From Halomonas organivorans (GTDB lineage Bacteria; Pseudomonadota; Gammaproteobacteria; Pseudomonadales; Halomonadaceae), in NCBI RefSeq assembly GCF_014192055.1, contig NZ_JACHXM010000034.1, positions 1 to 35,368 on the forward strand: 35,368 nt of DNA, read 5' to 3'. Numbering within the stretch: the stretch's first letter is position 1; each line of letters starts with the position of its first letter. This document shows, piece by piece, positions 14,602 through 22,682 of this stretch. The notes beneath the pieces were generated by a model. It searched no databases, was not told the DNA's origin, and saw only the letters and a list, made by a program, of their open reading frames with translations. The position numbers were made by a program, and so were the translations under genes.

Positions 14602-15321
14602 GTGAACGAACGAAGCGCGGCGCGCCTGACGCGCCTGCAAGAGGCCCTGGCCGAGGGCGGCAGCCTGCGGCTGAGTGAGGCGGCGGCGCTGTGCGAGGTC
14701 TCGGCGATGACCATTCGCCGCGACCTGGCGGGCGCCGACGGCGAGCTGGTATTGATCGGCGGTTACCTGATGCGCGGCGACGATCCCCGCCACGGCACGG
14801 CCTACGACCTGGCCGTGCAGCGCGATCGCCACGCCGAGGCCAAGCGCCGGCTGTGCGAGCGGGCGCTGGAGACCCTGGAGGAGGGGGATACCCTGTTCAT
14901 CGACTGCGGAACCACCCTGATGCCGCTGGCGATGAGCCTGCCCGAGGACCTGTCGCTGACGGTGGTCACCTATGCCCTCAACGTGGCCGAGGCGGTCAGC
15001 GCCCGGCCCGGCGTGCGGCTGTGGCTGCTGGGCGGGGCCTATCATGGTTCGTCGCGCTCCTTCTCCAGCGACGACATGGCCGAGACGATCCGCTCCTTCG
15101 GCCTCAACAAGGCCTTCCTGTCGGCGGCCGGCGTGCATCCGCGCCAGGGGCTGAGCTGCTTTCATTTCCACGAGGTGGCGCCCAAGCAGGCGGCCATCGC
15201 CACCGCCCAGCGCCGGGTGCTGGTGGTCGACGCCAGCAAGCAGGGGCTGGTGCGCCCGGCGCGCTTCGCCGGGCTCGAGGACATCGATGAGGTGATCACC
15301 GAGGAACCCGTCGCCGAGTGA
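14602..15321 (+). CDS. deoR: Deoxyribonucleoside regulator DeoR
   Basis: This is a repressor of the deo operon that binds the TGTTA-N6-TAACA operator and is released by deoxyribose-5-phosphate. The N-terminal DeoR helix-turn-helix (RLSEAAALCEVSAMTIRRDL) is followed by the effector-binding domain with D-C-G-T-T, GG-x-x-H and SAAGVH motifs and an almost E. coli-like VDASKxGxVRPAR ending. The frame is open from ATG 14515, but GTG 14602 places the start just before the helix-turn-helix, gives 239 residues and has GAGG upstream. The longer form would place the operator region inside the 5' leader only and add 29 non-conserved residues. It is divergent from tsx1. Confidence 0.93.
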   Translation: MNERSAARLTRLQEALAEGGSLRLSEAAALCEVSAMTIRRDLAGADGELVLIGGYLMRGDDPRHGTAYDLAVQRDRHAEAKRRLCERALETLEEGDTLFIDCGTTLMPLAMSLPEDLSLTVVTYALNVAEAVSARPGVRLWLLGGAYHGSSRSFSSDDMAETIRSFGLNKAFLSAAGVHPRQGLSCFHFHEVAPKQAAIATAQRRVLVVDASKQGLVRPARFAGLEDIDEVITEEPVAE

Positions 15322-15330
15322 GGTGACGGG
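15307..15330. terminator. Hairpin between convergent deoR and ushA
   Basis: A 9-bp stem (CCCGTCGCC / GGTGACGGG, one G-T pair) with a 6-nt loop overlaps the deoR stop, in the 16-bp space between two convergent genes. It could end transcripts from both sides, but T-runs are absent. Confidence 0.45.
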
Positions 15331-15337
15331 CCATGGT

Positions 15338-16960
15338 TCAGGGGCGCCAGGCCGAGGCGTCGATGGGCGAGTGGCGCTCGATGAAGCGCTTGAGTGCCAC
15401 GGCGTCGGTGAGGCCGGTGTCGACGAAGCCGGCGTGGTCGTCCAGCGGGGGATAGCCTTCGGCACCTGAGGCCGAGTAGCTGTTGATGGCGAGGCGGTAG
15501 GTGGCGTCGTCCTCGACGCGCCGCTCGCCGTTGCCGGTGAGCACCAGGTCGTGCAGCTCGCCGTCTTTCAGCTCGAAGCGCACCCGGCCGAACTGCGGGT
15601 AGGCCCCGGTGTCGGGCGGTATCGCGGCCAGCGTCGCCAGGTAGGCCTTGAGCTCTGCGCCGCTCAGTTCCACGTAGCAGACCCGGTTGGCGAAAGGCTG
15701 GACGCGCAGGATGTCGCGATAGCTCACCGGCCCGTCGGCCAGGCTGTCGCGCACGCCGCCGGCATTGACCACGCCGAGGTCTGCCTGGGCCGCCTCGGCC
15801 TGGGCCGTGGCGATCAGCCGGCCGAGGTTGGTCGGCTGGCGGCGTACCAGATCGCGATCGCCTTCCAGCCGGCCATCGGTACGGCCCACCCGCACGTCGA
15901 GCTGCTGCTGGCCCTGCTGCTGGTAGGGCGCCAGCAGCGACAGCATCGCCTGATCCTCGGCGATGCGCGGCGCGGCCAGCTGGCGCGGCGTGGCGTCGTC
16001 GCCGTCGTCCGGTGCCAGCAGGTTCACGGGCAGCAGGCGATAGTCCGCCAGGCGCAGGTCGCCGTCGCGGTAGACCAGGTCGGCGCGGCCGACGTACTTG
16101 CCCCATTCATGGGCCTGCACGATCAGCGTGCCGTTCTGCGCATCGGGCACGCAGGCGTCGCCCGGCACGAAGTCCTCCTCCATGCGATTTTCGGCCGCCA
16201 TGCACACCGGCTCCTGGGAATGGCCGCCGACGATCAGGTCGATGCCGGGCACCCGGCGAGCCAGGGTCACGTCGCCCGGGGCATTGGCGCCGTGCCGGGC
16301 GTCGGCGTAATGGCCCATGTGCGTGGCGGCGATCACGATGTCGGCGCGCTCGCGCAGCTCGGGCACCAGCTTGGCCGCTTCCGCCACCGGGTCGCGGAAC
16401 TCGATGTCGTTGAGGTTCTCGGGGTTGCCGATCACGGCAGTGTCTTCGGTGGTCAGCCCCAGCACCGCCACCTCGAGGCCGTCGAGATCGAAGATTCGAT
16501 AGGGCGGAAACAGCCGCTCGCCGGTGGAGGCGCGGTAGATGTTGGCCGACAGCATCGGGAAGTTGGCCCAGTCCTCCTGGCGGCGCAGCACCGGCAGGGG
16601 ATTGTCGAACTCGTGGTTACCGACCGCCATGGCGTCGTAGCCAAGCAGGTTCATGCCCCGGAAGTCGGGCTCGGCGTCGAGCAGGTCGGATTCGGGGACA
16701 CCGGTATTGATGTCGCCCCCGGAGAGCAGCAGCGACTGCCCGCCTGCCGCCTCGACCTCGTCACGGATGTCGTCGACCAGCGTCTTGCGTGCCGCCATGC
16801 CGTATTCGTCCCGGGCGTTGTGCCAGAAGCGTCCGTGGTGGTCGTTGGTATGCAGGATGGTGAGGTGGACGGCCTCGTCCGCCGGCGGGGTCGAGGCGGC
16901 ACAGCCGCCGAGCAGCAGCAGGCCCGGCAGCAGGCCGCGTTTCCAGTTCGGGTAATGCAT
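15338..16960 (-). CDS. ushA: 5'-nucleotidase (UshA type), lipoprotein
   Basis: This is an exported metallophosphoesterase that strips phosphate from extracellular nucleotides, producing nucleosides for uptake. The 540 residues have an N-terminal lipobox (L-G-G-C, Cys20) with Ala at +2, predicting outer-membrane anchoring. The metallophosphatase domain follows, with D40-x-H42 (TNDHHG), D83 (SGGDINTG), N115-H116-E117 (GNHEFD), THMGHY and GGHSQEP. A C-terminal nucleotide-binding domain has NAGGVRDSL and SASGAEGYPP. AAGGAGG precedes ATG 16960. It is the last gene of the rbsK-to-ushA unit, after nupC2, which fits a nucleotide-scavenging role. The gene symbol is by family; E. coli UshA itself is a soluble periplasmic protein. 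Confidence 0.88.
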   Translation of the reverse strand: MHYPNWKRGLLPGLLLLGGCAASTPPADEAVHLTILHTNDHHGRFWHNARDEYGMAARKTLVDDIRDEVEAAGGQSLLLSGGDINTGVPESDLLDAEPDFRGMNLLGYDAMAVGNHEFDNPLPVLRRQEDWANFPMLSANIYRASTGERLFPPYRIFDLDGLEVAVLGLTTEDTAVIGNPENLNDIEFRDPVAEAAKLVPELRERADIVIAATHMGHYADARHGANAPGDVTLARRVPGIDLIVGGHSQEPVCMAAENRMEEDFVPGDACVPDAQNGTLIVQAHEWGKYVGRADLVYRDGDLRLADYRLLPVNLLAPDDGDDATPRQLAAPRIAEDQAMLSLLAPYQQQGQQQLDVRVGRTDGRLEGDRDLVRRQPTNLGRLIATAQAEAAQADLGVVNAGGVRDSLADGPVSYRDILRVQPFANRVCYVELSGAELKAYLATLAAIPPDTGAYPQFGRVRFELKDGELHDLVLTGNGERRVEDDATYRLAINSYSASGAEGYPPLDDHAGFVDTGLTDAVALKRFIERHSPIDASAWRP

Positions 16961-17016
16961 CGTTGCCTCCTTGCAGTGGTATGCACGGCGAGGGACGGGG
17001 CCCCGCCGGAATGGCC

Positions 17017-17060
17017 CGGGGCAGGGTGAGGGAGCCGTGATCCCGCCTCACCATGCCCCG
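17017..17060 (-). terminator. Hairpin between nupC2 and ushA
   Basis: CGGGGCAGGGTGAGG (17017-17031) pairs with CCTCACCATGCCCCG (17046-17060), 15 positions with one mismatch and a 14-nt loop, starting 14 nt after the nupC2 stop. No T-run follows. It parallels the hairpin after nupC1 and may separate ushA expression from the transporter genes. Confidence 0.5.
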
Positions 17061-17074
17061 TGCTCGCGGGGATG

Positions 17075-18340
17075 TCAGCCCAGGGCGATGAAGAAGCCGG
17101 CCAGGGTGGCGGACATCAGGTTGGAGAGCGTGCCGGCGAGCATCGCCTTGAGGCCGAGTCGGGCGATGTCGTGGCGCCGGCTGGGGGCGATGCCGCCCAG
17201 GCCGCCGAGCAGGATGGCGATCGACGACAGGTTGGCGAAGCCGCACAGCGCGAACGACAGGATCGCCGCCGTATGCCTGGAGAGGGCCTCACCGGTGGCG
17301 GCGACCACCTGCTCGCCGTCGAGGTAGGGCGCCAGGTGGATATAGGCCACGAACTCGTTGACCACCAGCTTCTGGCCGATGAACGAGCCGGCCAGGGTGG
17401 CTTCCTGCCAGGGCACGCCGAGCAGGAAGGCCAGCGGCGCGAACAGCCAGCCCAGGATCATCTCCAGGCTCAGCGATTCCATGCCGAACCAGTCGCCGAC
17501 GCCGCCGAGGATGCCGTTGACCAGGGCGATCAGGCCGATGAAGGCCAGCAGCATGGCGCCGACGTTGGCGGCCAGCATCAGGCCGGAGCTGGCCCCGGCG
17601 GCGGCGGCGTCGAGCACGTTGGTGGGATGGTCTTCCTCTTCCTCGAGGCGTTCCTCGGCGGCGGAGACGCTGTCCTCGGGCGTCTCGGTCTCGGGCATCA
17701 GCAGCTTGGCGAACAGCAGCCCGCCGGGGGCGGCCATGAAGGAGGCGGCCACCAGGTACTCCATGGGAATGCCCAGCGCCGCGTAGCCGGCCAGCACCGA
17801 GCCGGCCACCGAGGCCAGGCCGCCGCACATCACCGCGAACAGCTGCGACTGGGTCATCCGGGCGATGAAGGGGCGCACCACCAGCGGCGCCTCGGTCTGG
17901 CCGACGAAGATGTTGGCGGTGGCCGACAGCGACTCGGTGCGCGAGGTGCCGAGGGCCTTCTGCAGGGCGCCGCCGAGGATGCGGATGATCCACTGCATGA
18001 CGCCGATGTAATAGAGCACCGCGGTCAGCGAGGAGAAGAAGATGATCACCGGCAGCACCTTGATGGCGAACACGAAGCCGGTGGACTCGACGTCGGCCAG
18101 GCCGCCGAACAGGAAGCCGATGCCGTCGTTGGCGTAGAGCACCACCTGGCTGACGGCGTCGGAGACGGTGGCGAGCACCGCTTGGCCGGCGGGCACGTAG
18201 AGCACGAAGGCGCCGATGCCGGCCTGGATGGCGAAGGCGCCGCCCACGGTGCGCAGGCGGATGGCGCGGCGGTTGGAAGAGAAGATCAGGGCGATGGCGA
18301 TCAGCGTCATCATCCCGACCAGGCTCATGATGATGGTCAT
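17075..18340 (-). CDS. nupC: Concentrative nucleoside transporter NupC, copy 2
   Basis: This second CNT-family nucleoside carrier has 421 residues and is nearly identical to copy 1. By eye the differences are two conservative changes in the first ~16 residues, one G-to-D at about residue 283 and about eight in the last ~90 residues; some 265 central residues are identical. DNA differences follow the same pattern, with few in the middle and many at the 3' end. It follows tsx2 by 29 bp and precedes ushA, so it belongs to the ribonucleoside half of the island. Substrate preference is probably the same as copy 1 because the core is unchanged. Confidence 0.95.
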   Translation of the reverse strand: MTIIMSLVGMMTLIAIALIFSSNRRAIRLRTVGGAFAIQAGIGAFVLYVPAGQAVLATVSDAVSQVVLYANDGIGFLFGGLADVESTGFVFAIKVLPVIIFFSSLTAVLYYIGVMQWIIRILGGALQKALGTSRTESLSATANIFVGQTEAPLVVRPFIARMTQSQLFAVMCGGLASVAGSVLAGYAALGIPMEYLVAASFMAAPGGLLFAKLLMPETETPEDSVSAAEERLEEEEDHPTNVLDAAAAGASSGLMLAANVGAMLLAFIGLIALVNGILGGVGDWFGMESLSLEMILGWLFAPLAFLLGVPWQEATLAGSFIGQKLVVNEFVAYIHLAPYLDGEQVVAATGEALSRHTAAILSFALCGFANLSSIAILLGGLGGIAPSRRHDIARLGLKAMLAGTLSNLMSATLAGFFIALG

Positions 18341-18369
18341 GGGGAGTTCTCCGGGCCGTCAGGCGGGCG

Positions 18370-19182
18370 TCACAGGAAGTTGAACTTGACGGTGTAGATC
18401 ATCGCGTTCTGATACTCACCCGGTGAGCCCAGCTTGTTGTGCGAGTAGCGGTACTGCACGCCGGCGGTCAGCGCCGGGGCGGCGTGCCACCATAGCGCCA
18501 CGGCGCCGTTGGTGCCGGTGCTGCCGGCCTTGTCGCCGACATAGTTCTGGCGCAGATAGGCATCGTCGCGGGCGAAGGTCTGCTCGTGCCAGTTGGTCAG
18601 GCTGAAGCGCTGGTCGAAGGCCTGGAAGTCGTAGCCGGCGACCCAGCCGGCCATGTAGCCGTTCATGCCGGTGTAGCCGCTGCTCTGCACCCGGGCCGGT
18701 CCGATGAACGGCTTGATCCACAGGCCGCTATCGAAGGTGTGGCGATAGCCCAGGCCAAGTATCTGGTCCTGCTCGCGGGTCTGGTAGCCGTCGTCGCGGA
18801 AGTCGTAGACGTGGGCATAGAGCGAGAAGGGCGACTCGCCGAGATAGACGTGCGAGGTCACCTTGGCGGCGGTGCGGCGGTTGTCCCGGCCGCCGCTGGC
18901 GTCATCGAACTCGTCGTGCTGGGGGTTTTCCACGTCGAAGAAGCCGTAGACCTCGCCCCAGGAGAAGCCGGCGCCGCCCTCCAGTTCCAGGTACATGAAG
19001 TCGCCCTTGGCGGCGTTGCTGGCGGTGCGCTGTTCGGTGCCGTCGGACCAGTCGAGATAGTTGACCGAGACGTTGGCGAACGACCAGCTCGGGGTCAGGG
19101 CGTCGGCCTGGACGAAAGGGGCGGCGGTCAGCAGCGCGGCACCGGCGAGGGCCTGGGGCAGGCGGCGTGGAGAATGCGACAT
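18370..19182 (-). CDS. tsx: Tsx-like nucleoside-specific outer membrane channel, copy 2
   Basis: This 270-residue outer-membrane protein has a signal peptide (hydrophobic core at about residues 10-22, cleavage near VQA-DAL). The mature start W-S-F-A-N-V-S-V-N-Y-L-D-W is shared with copy 1, as are many barrel strands and the C-terminal KFNFL. Several segments differ: the loop after FDVENPQHDE and the SSGYTGMNGY region are changed or shorter compared with copy 1. GAGG precedes ATG 19182. It sits just before nupC2, forming an outer-plus-inner membrane uptake pair for the ribonucleoside operon. The marked divergence from tsx1, beside almost unchanged nupC genes, suggests different outer-membrane selectivity or phage/colicin pressure. 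Confidence 0.83.
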   Translation of the reverse strand: MSHSPRRLPQALAGAALLTAAPFVQADALTPSWSFANVSVNYLDWSDGTEQRTASNAAKGDFMYLELEGGAGFSWGEVYGFFDVENPQHDEFDDASGGRDNRRTAAKVTSHVYLGESPFSLYAHVYDFRDDGYQTREQDQILGLGYRHTFDSGLWIKPFIGPARVQSSGYTGMNGYMAGWVAGYDFQAFDQRFSLTNWHEQTFARDDAYLRQNYVGDKAGSTGTNGAVALWWHAAPALTAGVQYRYSHNKLGSPGEYQNAMIYTVKFNFL

Positions 19183-19249
19183 GGGAGCCTCATGTTGTCG
19201 TTGTGTTGGGTAGAGCGTGCTTGAGAGGTCGAGCTTGGGAGAGGCGGGA

Positions 19250-19273
19250 CCGGCCGGTCGCAGGACCGGCCGG
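19250..19273 (-). terminator. Hairpin downstream of transaldolase gene
   Basis: CCGGCCGGTC (19250-19259) and GACCGGCCGG (19264-19273) form a perfect 10-bp stem with a GCAG loop, 8 nt after the tal stop on the minus strand. No T-run follows. It lies between tal and tsx2 and could partly uncouple the enzymes from the uptake genes. Confidence 0.5.
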
Positions 19274-19281
19274 CCGGAGCA

Positions 19282-20349
19282 TCAGTCGACCAGGCGCAGC
19301 AGGGCGTCGTAGGCCTGGTCGAAGGCGGCGAGGCCCTCGCGCTGCAGGCGCTCGCCGATCTCGTCCAGGTCGATGCCCAGGGCGGCCAGCTCGGCGAGCC
19401 GCTCGCGAGCCGTCGCCAGGCCTTCGGTCAGCGTCTCGGCGGCCTCGCCGTGGTCGGCGAAGGCCGCCAGGGTGGCGTCGGGCACGGTGTTGACGGTGTC
19501 GGGGCCGATCAGCTCCTCCACGTACATGACGTCCGAGTAGGCCGGGTTCTTGGTGCCGGTGCTGGCCCACAGGCAGCGCTGGGGCCGGGCGCCGGCCGCG
19601 TGCAGCTCGGCGAAGGCCTCGCCGCCGAAGGTCTCTTGCCAGCGCGCGTAGGCGGCCTTGGCCGAGGCCACGGCGATATGCCCGCGCAGGTGGGCGGTGG
19701 ATTCCGGCAGCTCGCCGTCGACCAGGGTGTCCACCCGGCTGAGGAAGAAGCTCGCCACCGCGCGGATGTGATCCACCGGCTGGCCGGCGGCGTGGCGGGC
19801 GGCCAGGCCGTCGCAGTAGGCCGCGAAGACGTCGTCGAGATGGCGCGGCGAGAACATCAGGGTCACGTTGACGTTGAGCCCGGCGGCGATGGCGTCGCGG
19901 ATCGCCGGCAGGCAGGCCCGGGTGGCCGGGATCTTGATCATGGCGTTGGGCCGGTCGATGGCCGCCCACAGGCGCTTGGCGGCGGCCAGCGTGGCGTCCG
20001 GATCCTGGGCCAGGCGCGGCGAGACCTCGAAGCTGACGAAGCCCGCCTCGCCGCCGCTGGCCTCGAAGCGCGGGCGCAGCAGGTCGCAGGTCGCGCGGAT
20101 GTCGGGCAGCACCAGCGCCTCGAAGCGGCGCTCGGGGTCGGGCTCCCGGTCGCGCAGGCGCGCCAGGTCGTCGCGGTAGAGCGGATCCTCGGCGATGGCC
20201 TTGTGGAAGATCGCCGGGTTGGAGGTGACCCCGGCGATGGCGTCTTCCTCCAGCCAGCGTGCCAGCCGACCGCTGTCGAGCAGCCGGCGCGAGAGGTTGT
20301 CCAGCCAGACCTGCTGGCCGAATTCGGCGATGCGACTCAGACGACTCAT
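19282..20349 (-). CDS. tal: Transaldolase
   Basis: The enzyme transfers a dihydroxyacetone unit between sugar phosphates in the non-oxidative pentose phosphate pathway. The 355 residues have the motifs of the longer transaldolase subfamily (Tal subfamily 2, common in actinobacteria and cyanobacteria): GVTSNPAIFHKAI (residues 40-52), Schiff-base K139 in MIKIPAT, NVNVTLMFS and the late WASTGTKNP and ELIGPDTVNTVP. It overlaps the tkt stop by 4 nt, so the two are coupled. Set in an operon with ribokinase and a nucleoside hydrolase, it probably handles ribose-5-phosphate from nucleosides. Confidence 0.95.
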   Translation of the reverse strand: MSRLSRIAEFGQQVWLDNLSRRLLDSGRLARWLEEDAIAGVTSNPAIFHKAIAEDPLYRDDLARLRDREPDPERRFEALVLPDIRATCDLLRPRFEASGGEAGFVSFEVSPRLAQDPDATLAAAKRLWAAIDRPNAMIKIPATRACLPAIRDAIAAGLNVNVTLMFSPRHLDDVFAAYCDGLAARHAAGQPVDHIRAVASFFLSRVDTLVDGELPESTAHLRGHIAVASAKAAYARWQETFGGEAFAELHAAGARPQRCLWASTGTKNPAYSDVMYVEELIGPDTVNTVPDATLAAFADHGEAAETLTEGLATARERLAELAALGIDLDEIGERLQREGLAAFDQAYDALLRLVD

Positions 20350-22370
20350 GCGGATACCTCCTGGGATGCGGGGGTGGGGGCCAGCAGTTGGTGGGCCCGT
20401 GCGGTGACGGCCTCGGCGGTGAGGCCGAAGTGGCGATACAGGGCATCGGCCGGGCCCGACTCGCCGAAGGTGTCGAGCCCCACGACGTCGCCGTCGAGGC
20501 CCACGTACTTGCGCCAGTAGTCGGTGACGCCGGCCTCCACGGCGAGGCGCGGCACCCCGGGCGGCAGCACCGCGTCGCGGTAGCCGCGGTCCTGGCGATC
20601 GAAGGCGAAGGTCGAGGGCAGCGACACCACCCGGGCCTGCACGCCTTCGTCCGCGAGCCTTGTTCGGGCCTCCACGGCCAGTTGGATCTCCGAGCCGGTG
20701 GCGATCAGTACCAGGTCCAGCGGGCCGTCCTCCCGGGCGAGCACGTAGCCGCCACGGCGGATTTCTGCCAGCTGTGTGGCGTCGCGGGGCTGGGCGGCCA
20801 GCGCCTGGCGGCTGAGCACCAGGCTGGTGGGCGTGGCGGTGTGCTCGAGGGCGGCCTGCCAGGCGACGCGGGTCTCGACGGCGTCACAGGGGCGCCAGAC
20901 GTCCATGTTGGGCATCAGGCGCAGGGTGGCGGTCTGTTCCACCGGCTGGTGGGTGGGGCCGTCCTCGCCGAGGCCGATGGAGTCGTGGGTGAACACGAAG
21001 ATCGGATTGATCTTCATCAGCGCGGCCATGCGCAGGGCGTTGCGGGCGTATTCGGAGAACATCAGGAAGGTGCCGCCGAAGGGCCGCAGGCCGCCATGCA
21101 GGCAGAGGCCGTTCATCACCGCGGCCATGCCGAATTCGCGCACCCCGTAGTGCACGTAGTTGCCGCCGCCGTGGCGACCGACCGGACGGGCCTGGTCCCA
21201 CAGCGTCAGGTTGGAGCCGGCCAGGTCGGCGGAGCCGCCGACCAGTTCCGGGAGCCCCGCGGCGAAGGCCTGGATCGCCTGCTGGCTGGCCTTGCGCGTG
21301 GCGAGCTTTTCTCCCTTCTCGGCCACGGCCTCGAGCCGCTGCTGGGCCTGGCGGGCAAAGTCCTCGGGCAGCTCGCCGGCGAGGCGGCGCTCGAAGTCTC
21401 GGGCGGCCTCGGGATGGGCCTCGGCGTAGCGGGTGAACATTGAGCGCCAGGCGGTCTCGTCGCGTTCGCCGCGCTTTCGGGCACTCCATGCCTCGGCGAC
21501 GTCATCGGGGATGACGAAGGGCGCATGGGGCCAGTTCATGGCCTCGCGGGCGGCGCGGATCTCGGCGTCGCCCAGCGGCGCGCCGTGGCTGGCGGCGCTG
21601 CCCTGCTTGGTGGGTGCGCCCTTGCCGATCAGGGTGCGGCAGGCGATCAGGGTGGGGCGGTCGTCGTCCTTGGCCAGGGCAATGGCGGCGTCGATGGCCG
21701 CCACGTCGTGGCCGTCGACGGCGGGGATCACCTGCCAGCCGTAGGCGTCGAAGCGGCCTGCGGTGTCGTCGCTGAACCAGCCCGCGACCTCGCCGTCGAT
21801 GGAGATGCCGTTGTCGTCGTAGAGCACGATCAACTTGCCGAGCCCCAGGGTGCCGGCCAGCGAGGCGGCCTCGTGGCTGATGCCCTCCATCAGGCAGCCG
21901 TCGCCGACGAAGGCGTAGGTGTGATGGTCGACCAGCGGCAGGCCGTCGCGATTGAATTCCTCGGCCAGCAGTCGCTCGGCGAGTGCCAGCCCCACGGCGT
22001 TGGCCAGCCCCTGGCCCAGCGGGCCGGTGGTGGTCTCGACGCCTGGGGTGTAGCCGAGTTCAGGGTGGCCCGGGGTGCGGCTGTGCAGCTGGCGAAAGGC
22101 GGCCAGGTCGTCGCGGGAGAGATCATAGCCGGTCAGGTGAAGCAGGGCGTAGAGCAGCATCGAGCCGTGGCCATTGCTGAGCACGAAGCGGTCGCGGTCG
22201 GGCCAGTCGGGATTGGCCGGATTGTGGCGCAGGTGGCGGTGCCACAGGGCGACGGCGATCTCGGCCATGCCCATGGGCATGCCGGGGTGGCCGGAGCCGG
22301 CCTGCTGCACGGCATCCATGGCGAGCGCGCGCAGCGCGTTGGCGAGGGTATCGGTGTCGGGCGTTGTCAT
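20346..22370 (-). CDS. tkt: Transketolase
   Basis: This thiamine-diphosphate enzyme of the pentose phosphate pathway moves two-carbon units between sugar phosphates. It has 674 residues, usual for bacterial transketolases. The N-terminal SGHPGMPMGMAEIA and the TPP-binding GDG (VGDGCLMEGISHEAA) with D-D-N about 25 residues later are visible. So are the middle domain SADLAGSN and FGMAAVMNG stretches and the VFTHDSIGLGEDGPTHQPVE signature. ATG 22370 has only a weak ribosome site. Upstream lies a 304-bp hairpin-rich gap before the nucleoside hydrolase gene, so tkt-tal may also have their own promoter. Whether a second housekeeping transketolase exists elsewhere is unknown. Confidence 0.96.
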   Translation of the reverse strand: MTTPDTDTLANALRALAMDAVQQAGSGHPGMPMGMAEIAVALWHRHLRHNPANPDWPDRDRFVLSNGHGSMLLYALLHLTGYDLSRDDLAAFRQLHSRTPGHPELGYTPGVETTTGPLGQGLANAVGLALAERLLAEEFNRDGLPLVDHHTYAFVGDGCLMEGISHEAASLAGTLGLGKLIVLYDDNGISIDGEVAGWFSDDTAGRFDAYGWQVIPAVDGHDVAAIDAAIALAKDDDRPTLIACRTLIGKGAPTKQGSAASHGAPLGDAEIRAAREAMNWPHAPFVIPDDVAEAWSARKRGERDETAWRSMFTRYAEAHPEAARDFERRLAGELPEDFARQAQQRLEAVAEKGEKLATRKASQQAIQAFAAGLPELVGGSADLAGSNLTLWDQARPVGRHGGGNYVHYGVREFGMAAVMNGLCLHGGLRPFGGTFLMFSEYARNALRMAALMKINPIFVFTHDSIGLGEDGPTHQPVEQTATLRLMPNMDVWRPCDAVETRVAWQAALEHTATPTSLVLSRQALAAQPRDATQLAEIRRGGYVLAREDGPLDLVLIATGSEIQLAVEARTRLADEGVQARVVSLPSTFAFDRQDRGYRDAVLPPGVPRLAVEAGVTDYWRKYVGLDGDVVGLDTFGESGPADALYRHFGLTAEAVTARAHQLLAPTPASQEVSA

Positions 22371-22378
22371 TATCGGTG

Positions 22379-22682
22379 TCCAGCTAGTGAAGGATCAGTG
22401 GTTGACAGTGGGCTGAGCAAAGCGGGCCTTTCCCGGCGACAAGCCCCGAGGTGTCGGACCATCGCGAGGGCGCTGTGAACCCATCCCTGGGCGCTACCGT
22501 TGCCCTGCAGCGCTCTTGCATCCTGCGCCGCTTGCAGGGCCTGGGTTGGCCATCCATGGCCAACCCGTTCGGCGGGAGGAACATCCACTGGATGTTCCTC
22601 TCCTTCCGCCTCACCCCTGGCAAAGGACCCTCGCTTCGCCTTGTCCCCGGCGGCCTCGCCACAGAGTGTCTGGCGAAAGCGC
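22379..22682. repeat. Hairpin-rich intergenic element between nucleoside hydrolase and transketolase genes
   Basis: No gene is seen. The stretch contains three clear inverted repeats in a row. CCCTGCA and TGCAGGG (22503-22509 / 22533-22539) form the first. GGGTTGGCCAT-CC-ATGGCCAACCC (22543-22553 / 22556-22566, perfect 11-bp arms) form the second. GAGGAACATCC-ACT-GGATGTTCCTC (22576-22586 / 22590-22600, perfect 11-bp arms) form the third. This dense packing resembles a mosaic repetitive element of the kind scattered between genes in Halomonas-like genomes. It could also stabilise or process the operon mRNA. Confidence 0.6.
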
